Origin: Alkalibacter sp964582705 | GTDB taxonomy: Bacteria > Bacillota > Clostridia > Eubacteriales > Alkalibacteraceae | DNA length: 14,244 bases | NCBI GenBank assembly: GCA_964582705.1 | Contig: CAZOTE010000051.1 | Location: forward strand, 1-14,244 | Direction: 5' to 3' | Shown here: positions 1 through 6,911 of the stretch, in pieces | Numbering within the stretch: position 1 is the stretch's first letter | How the letters are laid out: each line of letters starts with the position of its first letter | The notes under the pieces: model-generated | What the model saw: the letters and a program-made list of their open reading frames with translations, nothing else | Told to the model about the DNA's origin: nothing | Database searches by the model: none | Translations under genes and position numbers: made by a program

Positions 1-46
1 CCACTTCAGTACCAATCTGCACTTTTTTCAATTATTAGTTTCGCAA

Positions 47-1840
47 TTACCTAATTTTTACAATTGCGTCAAACTTACACTTGTCATAGCAAGCTCCACA
101 CTTGATACATTTAGTTTGATCAATTAAATGCACCTGTTTTGGCGCTCCTTCTATACAGTTGACGGGACATACCCTTGCACATGCCGTACATCCAATACAT
201 TTCTCTGGCACTACTTCGTAGTTAATCAATGATTCACATACGCCAGCTATACATTTTCCGTCAATGACATGAGCTTCATATTCGTCTCTGAAGTATTTTA
301 TTGTCGATAGAATGGGGTTTGGAGCAGTTTGGCCCAATCCACAAAGAGAAGTGTCTTTGATAATCTTGCCCAGCTCTTCCAACGTATCCAAATCTTCTGG
401 AGTTCCTTTTCCTTCAGTTATTTTTGTCAAAATCTCAAGAAGCCTCTTATTTCCTACACGGCAAGGAGTACACTTCCCACAAGACTCTTCCACTGTAAAC
501 TCCAAGTAGAATTTAGCTATATTTACCATACAGTCATCTTCATCCAGTACGATCATTCCACCAGAACCCATCATGGATCCTATTTGAGTCAAAGACTCAT
601 AGTCTATGGGAGTATCCAAGAATTCTGAAGTTATGCAGCCTCCTGAAGGACCACCGGTTTGTACAGCTTTAAATTTCTTGCCGTATTTGATGCCTCCTCC
701 GATTTCGTAGATGATCTCTCTTAAGGTAATGCCCATGGGCACTTCAACCAGTCCTACATTGTTGATTTTTCCCGCAAGGGCAAATACTTTTGTACCCTTT
801 GATTTTTCACTTCCTATGCTTGCAAACCAGTCTGCACCTTTTGTTAATATAACCGGAATGTTTGCCAAGGTTTCAACATTATTTACACAGGTAGGTTTGC
901 CCCATATACCGCTTTCAGCCGGGAATGGCGGTTTTGTGGTAGGCTCTCCACGCTCTCCCTCAATGGAATGAATTAGAGCAGTTTCTTCACCACATACGAA
1001 CGCCCCTGCTCCATATTTGATTTCGATATCAAAGCTAAATCCGCTGTCAAATATGTTGTCTCCAAGCAACCCCATTTCTCTTGCTTGATTGATTGCTATT
1101 TTTAGTCTTTCAATGGCAAGAGGATACTCTGCTCTTATGTAGATATATCCGTAGCTTGCTCCAATTGCATACCCTGCAATTGCCATGGCTTCAAGAACTG
1201 AGTGAGGATCGCCTTCCAGGATGGATCTGTCCATAAACGCGCCTGGATCTCCTTCATCGGCGTTGCATACTACATATTTTTGATCTGCATCGTATTTTGT
1301 AGCAAAATCCCACTTAAGGCCTGTTGGGAAGCCACCGCCTCCTCTTCCTCTTAAGCCTGATTGCTTCATAGCGTCAATTACATCTCTTGGAGTCATCTCT
1401 GTAAGCGCCTTGCCTAAAGCCATGTATCCTTCAGACGCAATATACTCATTGATATTTTCAGGATCGATAAATCCACAGTTTCTAAGCGCTACTCTAAGCT
1501 GTTTTTTGTAAAAAGGCATATCTTTGTCTTCTGCGAGCTTAACTTCAAGGTTGGGCTCTTCATAAAGAAGTCTATCTACCTTTCGACCTTTTATAACGTG
1601 CTCTTCAACAATTTCTTTTGCATCCTCTGGAGTAACCTCAACATAGAATACGTTGTCTGGGTACACTTTTACTATCGGTCCTTTTTCGCAAAAACCGAAA
1701 CAACCTGTAACTAAAGCCTGCACTTCATTATCAAGACCGTTTGCCTTGATTTCATCTTTTAAATTATCCAACAGCTTGCTGCTTTCAGATGCTTGACATC
1801 CAGTTCCACCGCAAACCAATAAATGCATTTTATAACTCAT
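47..1840 (-). CDS. hydB: NuoF-like diaphorase subunit of multimeric [FeFe]-hydrogenase (HydB/HndC)
   Basis: A 597-residue flavin/Fe-S subunit that would exchange electrons between NAD(P)H and Fe-S clusters in a cytoplasmic bifurcating or NAD(P)-linked hydrogenase. Seen in order: an N-terminal thioredoxin-fold [2Fe-2S] domain (C10, C15, C47, C51); the NuoF core with the FMN/NADH glycine motif GRGGGGFPTG at 165-174 and GEET at 284-287; the [4Fe-4S] site CGKCTPC at 454-460 with C500; a CIAGVC pair at 530-535; and a C-terminal two-cluster ferredoxin (C548/551/554/558 and C578/581/584/588). Complex I NuoF lacks the N- and C-terminal extensions, so this is the hydrogenase type. The ATG follows AGGAGG located in the end of the preceding gene, 11 nt away, implying translational coupling. 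It is the third gene of the operon. A catalytic HydA is expected past the left edge but is not visible, so a formate-dehydrogenase partner cannot be excluded. Confidence 0.93.
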   Translation of the reverse strand: MSYKMHLLVCGGTGCQASESSKLLDNLKDEIKANGLDNEVQALVTGCFGFCEKGPIVKVYPDNVFYVEVTPEDAKEIVEEHVIKGRKVDRLLYEEPNLEVKLAEDKDMPFYKKQLRVALRNCGFIDPENINEYIASEGYMALGKALTEMTPRDVIDAMKQSGLRGRGGGGFPTGLKWDFATKYDADQKYVVCNADEGDPGAFMDRSILEGDPHSVLEAMAIAGYAIGASYGYIYIRAEYPLAIERLKIAINQAREMGLLGDNIFDSGFSFDIEIKYGAGAFVCGEETALIHSIEGERGEPTTKPPFPAESGIWGKPTCVNNVETLANIPVILTKGADWFASIGSEKSKGTKVFALAGKINNVGLVEVPMGITLREIIYEIGGGIKYGKKFKAVQTGGPSGGCITSEFLDTPIDYESLTQIGSMMGSGGMIVLDEDDCMVNIAKFYLEFTVEESCGKCTPCRVGNKRLLEILTKITEGKGTPEDLDTLEELGKIIKDTSLCGLGQTAPNPILSTIKYFRDEYEAHVIDGKCIAGVCESLINYEVVPEKCIGCTACARVCPVNCIEGAPKQVHLIDQTKCIKCGACYDKCKFDAIVKIR

Positions 1841-1851
1841 TAAGATACCTC

Positions 1852-2250
1852 CTATTCTCTCACCGTGTCAAAGGATTTGTTCATGATTGCATTTTCCAAA
1901 AGCACGCCTTCTTTTATGTGCTTTTGAACTATTTCTTTCGCTCTGTCTTGATCTACATGAGCATAAACTACAGATGGCTTGTCAGGGAAAACCACTTCTA
2001 CTATTGGTTCTTCTTCGCAATATCCCATACATCCTGTTTGAGTTACACTAACATTTTTTATATCTTCTTTTGCCAGCTCTTCAATAAGTGTATTCATAGT
2101 TTCTCTAGCTCCTGAAGCGATCCCACATGTCGCCATTCCGACACGTAAAATGATTCTGTCTTTATCTCCTGAGGCAGCTCGCAGATTGAATGTCTTTTCT
2201 GCTTCTTTTCTTATTTTCATTAATTCGTCTAAAGACTTGATTTTATTCAT
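1852..2250 (-). CDS. Small ferredoxin-like subunit of the hydrogenase complex (HndB-like)
   Basis: A 132-residue protein with a thioredoxin-like [2Fe-2S] ferredoxin fold. After an N-terminal helical stretch (1-30), the core begins near residue 34 with GMATCGIASGA and continues to a second motif GCMGYC (C74, C78). Position and size match HndB of NADP-reducing hydrogenases, the extra small gene between the NuoE- and NuoF-like genes in many clostridial hyd operons. Only three cysteines are present (C42, C74, C78), against four in the related domains of its two neighbours, so cluster binding is uncertain and a structural or electron-relay role is possible. The ATG lies 2 nt after the upstream stop, with GAGGAGG inside the end of that gene, so the two are tightly coupled. 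Family assignment is good; the exact role in the complex is inferred. Confidence 0.85.
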   Translation of the reverse strand: MNKIKSLDELMKIRKEAEKTFNLRAASGDKDRIILRVGMATCGIASGARETMNTLIEELAKEDIKNVSVTQTGCMGYCEEEPIVEVVFPDKPSVVYAHVDQDRAKEIVQKHIKEGVLLENAIMNKSFDTVRE

Positions 2251-2252
2251 AA

Positions 2253-2738
2253 TTATACCTCCTCAGAATACTCAACCAATATTTTATTGACTTCGTCTGG
2301 CTTGATTCTACCATATACTTTTTCATTAACCATAACAACCGGAGCCAATCCACATGCACCTACACATCTAAGTCCGGCAAGGGAGAATTTTCCGTCTTCA
2401 GAAGTCTCTCCGACCTTGATTCCAAGTTTCTTCTCAAATTCATTTACGATCTTATCTGCTCCTCTTACAAAGCAAGCGGTTCCCAAACATACGTTAATTT
2501 GGTATTTGCCTCTTGGTACAGTAGTAAAGTAAGAGTAAAAAGTGATTACCCCGTAAACTTTTGATGAAGGTACATTTAATTTTTGTGATATAAAAAATTG
2601 CACCTCTCTTGGCAAGTAGCCAAAAATTTGCTGAGCTTTATGAAGCACGGAAATTAGTGCATCCTTTTTATCCGGTATAGCTTCGATAAATTGTTCCAGC
2701 TCATCATATTGTTCTTTTGTAAGCAGACTGGTTTCCAT
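2253..2738 (-). CDS. hydC: NuoE-like [2Fe-2S] subunit of hydrogenase (HydC/HndA)
   Basis: A 161-residue NuoE/24-kDa-type subunit, first gene of the operon. Residues 1-80 form the helical N-terminal part (PREVQFFISQKL, then the YGVxTFYSYF motif at 62-71). The thioredoxin-fold ferredoxin domain follows, with all four cluster ligands: C84 and C89 (CLGTAC) and C125 and C129 (CVGAC). Length is typical for the family. The protein would pass electrons between the FMN subunit and the catalytic Fe-S chain in the cytoplasm. The ATG is preceded by AAGGAGG with a 6-nt spacer. It is probably transcribed from the promoter at 2829-2857, which overlaps a Rex-like operator, giving NADH-responsive control of the whole hydrogenase operon. 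Complex I membership is unlikely because no nuo genes are nearby and the NuoF partner has hydrogenase-type extensions. Confidence 0.93.
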   Translation of the reverse strand: METSLLTKEQYDELEQFIEAIPDKKDALISVLHKAQQIFGYLPREVQFFISQKLNVPSSKVYGVITFYSYFTTVPRGKYQINVCLGTACFVRGADKIVNEFEKKLGIKVGETSEDGKFSLAGLRCVGACGLAPVVMVNEKVYGRIKPDEVNKILVEYSEEV

Positions 2739-2828
2739 ACAAATCCTCCTTGTGATTGAATATAATTATATTAAAATATAATTTTTGAAAAACAAAAGCT
2801 TAGTCATAGGTTAAATGACATTGTTAAT

Positions 2829-2857
2829 ATTATATCACCTGTTGTCAATTTTGTAAC
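2829..2857 (-). promoter_or_regulatory. Putative sigma-A promoter of the hydrogenase operon
   Basis: Reading the minus strand, a perfect TATAAT (2829-2834) sits 17 nt downstream of GTTACA (2852-2857), a 4/6 match to the -35 consensus. Transcription would start near 2822, leaving an 83-nt leader before the hydC ATG. The -35 box and part of the spacer lie inside the Rex-like palindrome. This is a consensus match only. Confidence 0.6.
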
Positions 2858-2859
2858 AA
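2842..2859. promoter_or_regulatory. Candidate Rex (NADH/NAD+ sensor) operator
   Basis: TTGTCAATTTTGTAACAA matches the known Rex consensus TTGTTAA-N4-TTAACAA at 12 of 14 defined positions. It covers the -35 element and part of the spacer of the putative hyd promoter, the usual geometry for Rex repression. A second partial match (perfect left half TTGTTAA, 11 of 14 overall) starts at 2821 and overlaps the -10 box. Rex itself is not encoded in the window. The consensus is established knowledge; occupancy is inferred. Confidence 0.6.
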
Positions 2860-3158
2860 CTATTTAACTGCAATCGTATTCAAGTTTTAAAAAAAATAAT
2901 AAAAACAATCAACTTGTCTTTAATTATAACTCTAAACTCAACATTTTAAAACCATTATTGAAAATCCTCTATGCTCTTTAAATTTTTTTCAAATTATATT
3001 ATAAAGAAATCGCTTTAGAATTTGTTAAATTAATTTCTTAAGTGCGCTTATATAATAGGAAGGCATTATGTGAATCTGTGGTGCAGTGTTTTTAAAAGAC
3101 TATTGAAATCCTTATCATTGTTCAATTCTTGTTTTTCCTGTTTCAATTATTTTTTATA

Positions 3159-3167
3159 TGGTATAAT
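3159..3167 (+). promoter_or_regulatory. Putative extended -10 promoter of the pfl operon
   Basis: TGGTATAAT is a perfect TATAAT hexamer (3162-3167) preceded by the TGn extension. At 17-nt spacing only TGTTTC is found as a -35, so the promoter would rely on the extended -10. The start would fall near 3174, giving a leader of about 90 nt before the pflB ATG at 3263. Confidence 0.5.
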
Positions 3168-3262
3168 TTAAACAAGAGAATAATCAGTGCTTAAAGGCAC
3201 TATAATTTTTTTAAGTACATGTGTATACAGGATACAGTATCACTTGAAAGGAGATGTTCAAC

Positions 3263-5488
3263 ATGACATATTTAAATTTTAAAGGTGGTAAATGGTCTAA
3301 GGAAATCAACGTAAGAGATTTTATATTGAAAAACATCACGCCCTACGAGGGCGACGATAAATTTCTTTCCGGTCCTACTGACAGAACCAATATTATTTGG
3401 GAAAAAATTTCTCAGCTTCTGACTGACGAAAGAAACAATGGAGGCGTGCTTGATGTAGATACTAAAAACGTCTCAACCATTACGGCACACGATGCCGGAT
3501 ATATAGATAAATCAAACGAAGTAGTCGTAGGGCTTCAAACAGATGCCCCATTGAAACGAGCAATCATGCCTTTTGGCGGCATCAGGATGGTTCTTAAGGG
3601 ATGCGAGGCTTATGGTTTCGACATCGACCCTTCCTTTGAGGAAATATTCACTATTTACAGAAAGACTCATAATGCTGGCGTATATGACGCCTATACCGAA
3701 GAGATGAGGACAGCAAAAAAAGCCGGAGTAATAACCGGTCTTCCGGATGCTTACGGGAGAGGCAGAATAATCGGCGACTACAGGCGGGTAGCACTATACG
3801 GAGTAGACAGATTGATAGAAGACAAGTACAATGAACTTGAAAAGTGTAACGTCAATTTGTCCGAAGAATCTTCAATCAGACTGCGCGAAGAGCTCTCCGA
3901 ACAGATAAAAGCTCTAAAAGATTTGGTAAAGATGGGTTCAAAATACGGATTCGATCTTTCCAGACCTGCAAAAGATGCTACCGAAGCCGTACAGTGGGTG
4001 TACTTTGCCTACCTTGCCGCAGTCAAGGAGCAAAACGGAGCCGCGATGAGCCTTGGGAGGGTATCGAGCTTCCTTGATATATACATAGAAAGAGACCTGA
4101 GAAATGGTTTGTTGACAGAAGAACAAGCCCAAGAACTTATGGATCAATTTGTAATCAAGCTCAGAATAGTAAGGTTTTTAAGAACCCCCGAGTATGACAA
4201 TCTCTTCAGTGGGGATCCAACATGGGTAACTGAAAGCATCGGGGGGATGGCTACCGATGGCAGGACCCTGGTAACAAAAAGTTCTTTTAGATTCCTGCAT
4301 ACTCTTGAAAATCTTGGACCTGCACCGGAACCTAACATGACTGTTCTATGGTCTGAAAAGCTGCCTGTCAACTTTAAGAATTATTGCTCCAAGCTTTCCA
4401 TAAGCACCAGTTCGATTCAGTACGAAAGCGACGATATAATGAGAGATTACTACGGCGATGATTACGGTATCGCATGCTGTGTTTCTGCCATGAAAATCGG
4501 AAAGCAGATGCAATTTTTTGGAGCCAGATGCAACCTTGCAAAAGCATTGCTATACGCGATAAACGGAGGAAAAGACGAAAAAACAGGTCTCCAGATTGGA
4601 CCTGAATTCAAGGGGATTTCTACTGAATACCTTCGTTATGAAGATGTTATTAAAAGCTTTGATTCAACCCTTGACTGGCTAGCAGGACTATACATCGATA
4701 CGCTGAACATCATACACTACATGCACGACAAGTATTGCTACGAAAAGATTCAAATGGCGCTCCATGACAAGGATGTGCTCAGAACTATGGCTTGCGGAAT
4801 AGCAGGACTATCAGTGGTGGCAGATTCCTTAAGCGCAATAAAGCATGCCCAGGTAAAAACGATCCGTGATGAATCCGGCCTGGTAGTAGATTATGAAATA
4901 GAGGGAGATTATCCCATGTTCGGCAACAATGATCCATTGGTAGATGATATAGCTTCGGATGTAGTCAAATTGTTCATGGATAAACTTAGAAAGCATAAGA
5001 CATACAGAGAGTCCATACCTACGATGTCCATTCTTACGATAACATCAAATGTAGTGTATGGAGAAAAAACGGGAAATACCCCGGATGGCAGAAAGGCCGG
5101 AGAGCCATTGGCCCCTGGGGCCAATCCGATGCATGGAAGAGATAAAAATGGTGCCCTTGCAGTTTTAAGCTCGATAGGCAAGCTTCCCTACGAGCATGCT
5201 CAAGATGGAATTTCATATACTTTCTCGATTATTCCAAAAGCTTTGGGCAAGGACAACAGTGATCGAATCAACAATATGACAGCTTTGCTTGATGGATATT
5301 TCGCAAATGGCGGTCATCATATAAATGTTAATGTGTTTGAAAAAGAAACCCTTCTGGATGCTATGGATCACCCAGAGAAGTATCCTCAATTGACTATACG
5401 CGTTTCAGGCTATGCTGTAAACTTCATCAAGCTTACTAGAAAACAACAGATCGATGTTATAAACAGAACGTTCCACGAAAAAATTTAA
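3263..5488 (+). CDS. pflB: Formate C-acetyltransferase (pyruvate formate-lyase)
   Basis: A glycyl-radical enzyme converting pyruvate and CoA to acetyl-CoA and formate in the anaerobic cytoplasm. The 741 residues compare with about 760 in E. coli PflB. The catalytic adjacent cysteines are seen as IACCVSAM, with C405 and C406. The C-terminal radical loop RVSGYAVNF places the radical glycine at residue 716. The paired cysteines and this loop identify true PFL rather than a diol dehydratase or other glycyl-radical enzyme. I start at the second ATG (3263) because AAAGGAG (3247-3253) lies 9 nt upstream of it and directly abuts the first ATG at 3254; the alternative adds three residues. pflA follows 16 nt downstream, as expected for an enzyme that needs its dedicated activase. 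It is transcribed divergently from the hydrogenase genes. Confidence 0.97.
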   Translation: MTYLNFKGGKWSKEINVRDFILKNITPYEGDDKFLSGPTDRTNIIWEKISQLLTDERNNGGVLDVDTKNVSTITAHDAGYIDKSNEVVVGLQTDAPLKRAIMPFGGIRMVLKGCEAYGFDIDPSFEEIFTIYRKTHNAGVYDAYTEEMRTAKKAGVITGLPDAYGRGRIIGDYRRVALYGVDRLIEDKYNELEKCNVNLSEESSIRLREELSEQIKALKDLVKMGSKYGFDLSRPAKDATEAVQWVYFAYLAAVKEQNGAAMSLGRVSSFLDIYIERDLRNGLLTEEQAQELMDQFVIKLRIVRFLRTPEYDNLFSGDPTWVTESIGGMATDGRTLVTKSSFRFLHTLENLGPAPEPNMTVLWSEKLPVNFKNYCSKLSISTSSIQYESDDIMRDYYGDDYGIACCVSAMKIGKQMQFFGARCNLAKALLYAINGGKDEKTGLQIGPEFKGISTEYLRYEDVIKSFDSTLDWLAGLYIDTLNIIHYMHDKYCYEKIQMALHDKDVLRTMACGIAGLSVVADSLSAIKHAQVKTIRDESGLVVDYEIEGDYPMFGNNDPLVDDIASDVVKLFMDKLRKHKTYRESIPTMSILTITSNVVYGEKTGNTPDGRKAGEPLAPGANPMHGRDKNGALAVLSSIGKLPYEHAQDGISYTFSIIPKALGKDNSDRINNMTALLDGYFANGGHHINVNVFEKETLLDAMDHPEKYPQLTIRVSGYAVNFIKLTRKQQIDVINRTFHEKI

Positions 5489-5504
5489 ACGGGAGTTGAT
5501 CCTG

Positions 5505-6239
5505 GTGAAAGATTCAATTAAAGGAAGAATCAGCTCTGTAGAGTCCTTTGGGACGGTTGACGGTCCTGGAATACGTTATATCGTGTTCCTTCAAGGCTGT
5601 CCTCTAAGGTGTCTTTACTGCCACAACAGAGATACCTGGGATCCCAAAGGCGGTACAGAAACTACAGTAGACGAGGTTTTCAATGAAATACTAAAATACA
5701 AAGATTATTTTCGCTTTTCAGGCGGAGGTGTAACTGTATCCGGAGGAGAGCCTACATTACAGGCAGATTTTGTGACGGATCTATTTAAAAAATGCAAAGA
5801 GCATGACATCCATACTGCCTTGGATACCTCTGGATTTGCGGACACCGAAAAACTCCAAGAGTTATTAAGCCTAACCGATCTTGTTCTCCTAGACATAAAA
5901 CAGACAGACGAAAAGAAGCATAAAGAGCTGACCGGCGTAGGACTTGATAAAATTCGGCGCTTTGCTGCCTATCTGAAAGAAAAAAAAATTCCAGTATGGA
6001 TTCGATATGTTCTAGTTCCTGGATATACAGACGACATTAAAGACTTAAAGGAAGCATCTGAATTCATATCCAGACATGATAATATCCAAAGAGTTGAGGT
6101 TCTTCCCTACCACAGCATGGGACAGTGCAAATGGGAGGAGCTTGGAGATGATTACAAGCTAAAGGGCATTGTTACTCCTAGCCAAGAGGACGTAGATAAA
6201 GCTCAAAGCATTTTGTCAGCGAGTCTAAAAAGAGATTAA
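5505..6239 (+). CDS. pflA: Pyruvate formate-lyase activating enzyme (radical SAM)
   Basis: A 244-residue radical-SAM activase that abstracts hydrogen from the glycyl-radical site of PFL using S-adenosylmethionine and a [4Fe-4S] cluster. The cluster motif is C32-PLR-C36-LY-C39, the standard CxxxCxxC, and the SAM-binding SGGEP follows at 79-83. The N-terminal VESFGTVDGPGIR stretch (12-24) is characteristic of PFL activases. Length is normal (E. coli 246), and there is no extra ferredoxin insert of the kind seen in activases of other glycyl-radical enzymes. I choose the GTG at 5505 because GGGAG (5491-5495) lies 9 nt upstream; the in-frame TTG at 5496 directly abuts that site and would add three residues. 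The stop codon lies within the left arm of the terminator hairpin, so this closes the pfl operon. Confidence 0.96.
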   Translation: MKDSIKGRISSVESFGTVDGPGIRYIVFLQGCPLRCLYCHNRDTWDPKGGTETTVDEVFNEILKYKDYFRFSGGGVTVSGGEPTLQADFVTDLFKKCKEHDIHTALDTSGFADTEKLQELLSLTDLVLLDIKQTDEKKHKELTGVGLDKIRRFAAYLKEKKIPVWIRYVLVPGYTDDIKDLKEASEFISRHDNIQRVEVLPYHSMGQCKWEELGDDYKLKGIVTPSQEDVDKAQSILSASLKRD

Positions 6240-6279
6240 CGTTTAAAAAGCAACCTGTGAAGGTTGCTTTTTAAACGTT
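6238..6279. terminator. Bidirectional intrinsic terminator after pflA
   Basis: A perfect 18-bp inverted repeat (6238-6255 with 6262-6279) encloses a 6-nt TGTGAA loop. The arms read AAAAAGCAACC / GGTTGCTTTTT at the core, so a GC-containing stem followed by a T-run forms in both directions. It would end pflBA transcription on plus and the NapH-like gene on minus, which converge here. The left arm begins inside the pflA stop codon. Confidence 0.9.
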
Positions 6280-6304
6280 TGAGTCGAAATAAATTACTTG
6301 GACT

Positions 6305-6814
6305 TCAGCTTTTAACCGTATCATATTCTGGTTTTTTATTCGCAAACTTTTGATCTATCAAATAAGCTCCATGTCCCATGGGACAGATCTGACACCAGCT
6401 CCTTGGCTTGAATATTATCCCCATTAATGTTCCAATCAAAAATGACATGAACATCATCCTAAATAAAATTGTAGCGATTTCGGTAAATCCTCTACCTCTC
6501 AAAGCCATCATTACAGCAAATACCGAAGCCATGAGAATCAATACTGCATTTTTTACCTTTGTTGTTCTCCATGATTTCGGCAAAGGATTGTTCATGGATA
6601 TCTTAGGCAGAAACTTGCCAAAAAATGAACCTCTCGGACAAACTTTAGAACAGTGGGCTTTTCCGTGTCCCTTAAACGCAAGAAAAATAGGATGTCCCAT
6701 ACAGGCAAGACCCAATATTCCAAAACGATGATCGATAAATGACAACACGAAGAAACCTACAATAATTACGTAACTCCAAGATTGAATATTTTTTATTTTT
6801 TTTGTGTTTCTCAT
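6305..6814 (-). CDS. NapH/NosR-like membrane 4Fe-4S protein
   Basis: A 169-residue protein resembling a shortened NapH/NosR-type quinol or electron-transfer membrane subunit. Hydrophobic segments lie near 13-30, 89-106 and 114-134. Two cysteine motifs flank the membrane core: HCSKVCPRG (C55, C59, with C38 upstream) and WCQICPMG (C141, C144). The CxxxCP and CxxCP motifs are the ones these proteins place at the membrane surface, but the C-terminal 2x[4Fe-4S] ferredoxin domain of full NapH is absent. The substrate or partner is unknown; none of the classic nitrate, nitrous-oxide or RNF genes is nearby. The ATG has GGAGG 4 nt upstream. A CRP-type palindrome upstream (6876-6889) suggests activation by the neighbouring Crp/Fnr regulator. 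The general class is well supported; the function is not. Confidence 0.8.
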   Translation of the reverse strand: MRNTKKIKNIQSWSYVIIVGFFVLSFIDHRFGILGLACMGHPIFLAFKGHGKAHCSKVCPRGSFFGKFLPKISMNNPLPKSWRTTKVKNAVLILMASVFAVMMALRGRGFTEIATILFRMMFMSFLIGTLMGIIFKPRSWCQICPMGHGAYLIDQKFANKKPEYDTVKS

Positions 6815-6847
6815 AATTCCTCCAGAAATTTATATTTTGTTAATCTT

Positions 6848-6889
6848 ATTTTACCTGGACTCATTATGTTTTTATGTGATTTTTGTCAC
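6848..6889 (-). promoter_or_regulatory. Putative class II Crp/Fnr-type activated promoter of the NapH-like gene
   Basis: GTGA-N6-TCAC (6876-6889) is centred at 6882.5. On the minus strand a TAAAAT hexamer (6848-6853) would place +1 near 6841, putting the palindrome centre at -41.5, the standard position for a CRP/FNR class II activator that replaces the -35 element. No good -35 box was found for this hexamer. The half-site matches the TGTGA half of the CRP/HcpR consensus; the outer bases are not symmetric. The start-site placement is inferred. Confidence 0.5.
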
Positions 6890-6911
6890 TTTTAAAGAGC
6901 TGGATTAAATA

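Larger units (their letters stand above)
2739..3253. other. Divergent intergenic region between hyd and pfl operons
   Basis: About 515 bases of AT-rich DNA with no credible gene on either strand. It holds the hyd promoter and Rex-like operator near its left end and the pfl extended -10 promoter near its right end. An isolated Rex-like half site (TTGTTAA, 3022-3028) and another TATAAT (3051-3056) without a good -35 partner lie in the middle. A weak 5-bp hairpin (3186-3201) followed after four bases by seven T residues lies in the pfl leader. Confidence 0.7.

Noticed and set aside
1..46. Possible start of the next hydrogenase gene on the minus strand
   Set aside because: Only 46 bases are available, with no Shine-Dalgarno and no ATG; a GTG frame exists but cannot be supported.
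47..2738. NuoE/NuoF-like genes considered as part of respiratory complex I
   Set aside because: No other nuo genes are present, the NuoF-like protein carries extra N-terminal [2Fe-2S] and C-terminal ferredoxin domains, and the small HndB-like gene sits between them, all typical of [FeFe]-hydrogenase operons.
3186..3201. AGTGC/GCACT inverted repeat considered as a CIRCE element
   Set aside because: CIRCE has longer 9-nt arms with a 9-nt spacer; this repeat has 5-bp arms and does not sit before a heat-shock gene.
3186..3212. Small hairpin followed by seven T residues in the pfl leader
   Set aside because: The stem is only 5 bp with a 6-nt loop and a 4-nt gap before the T-run, too weak to call an attenuator in such AT-rich DNA.
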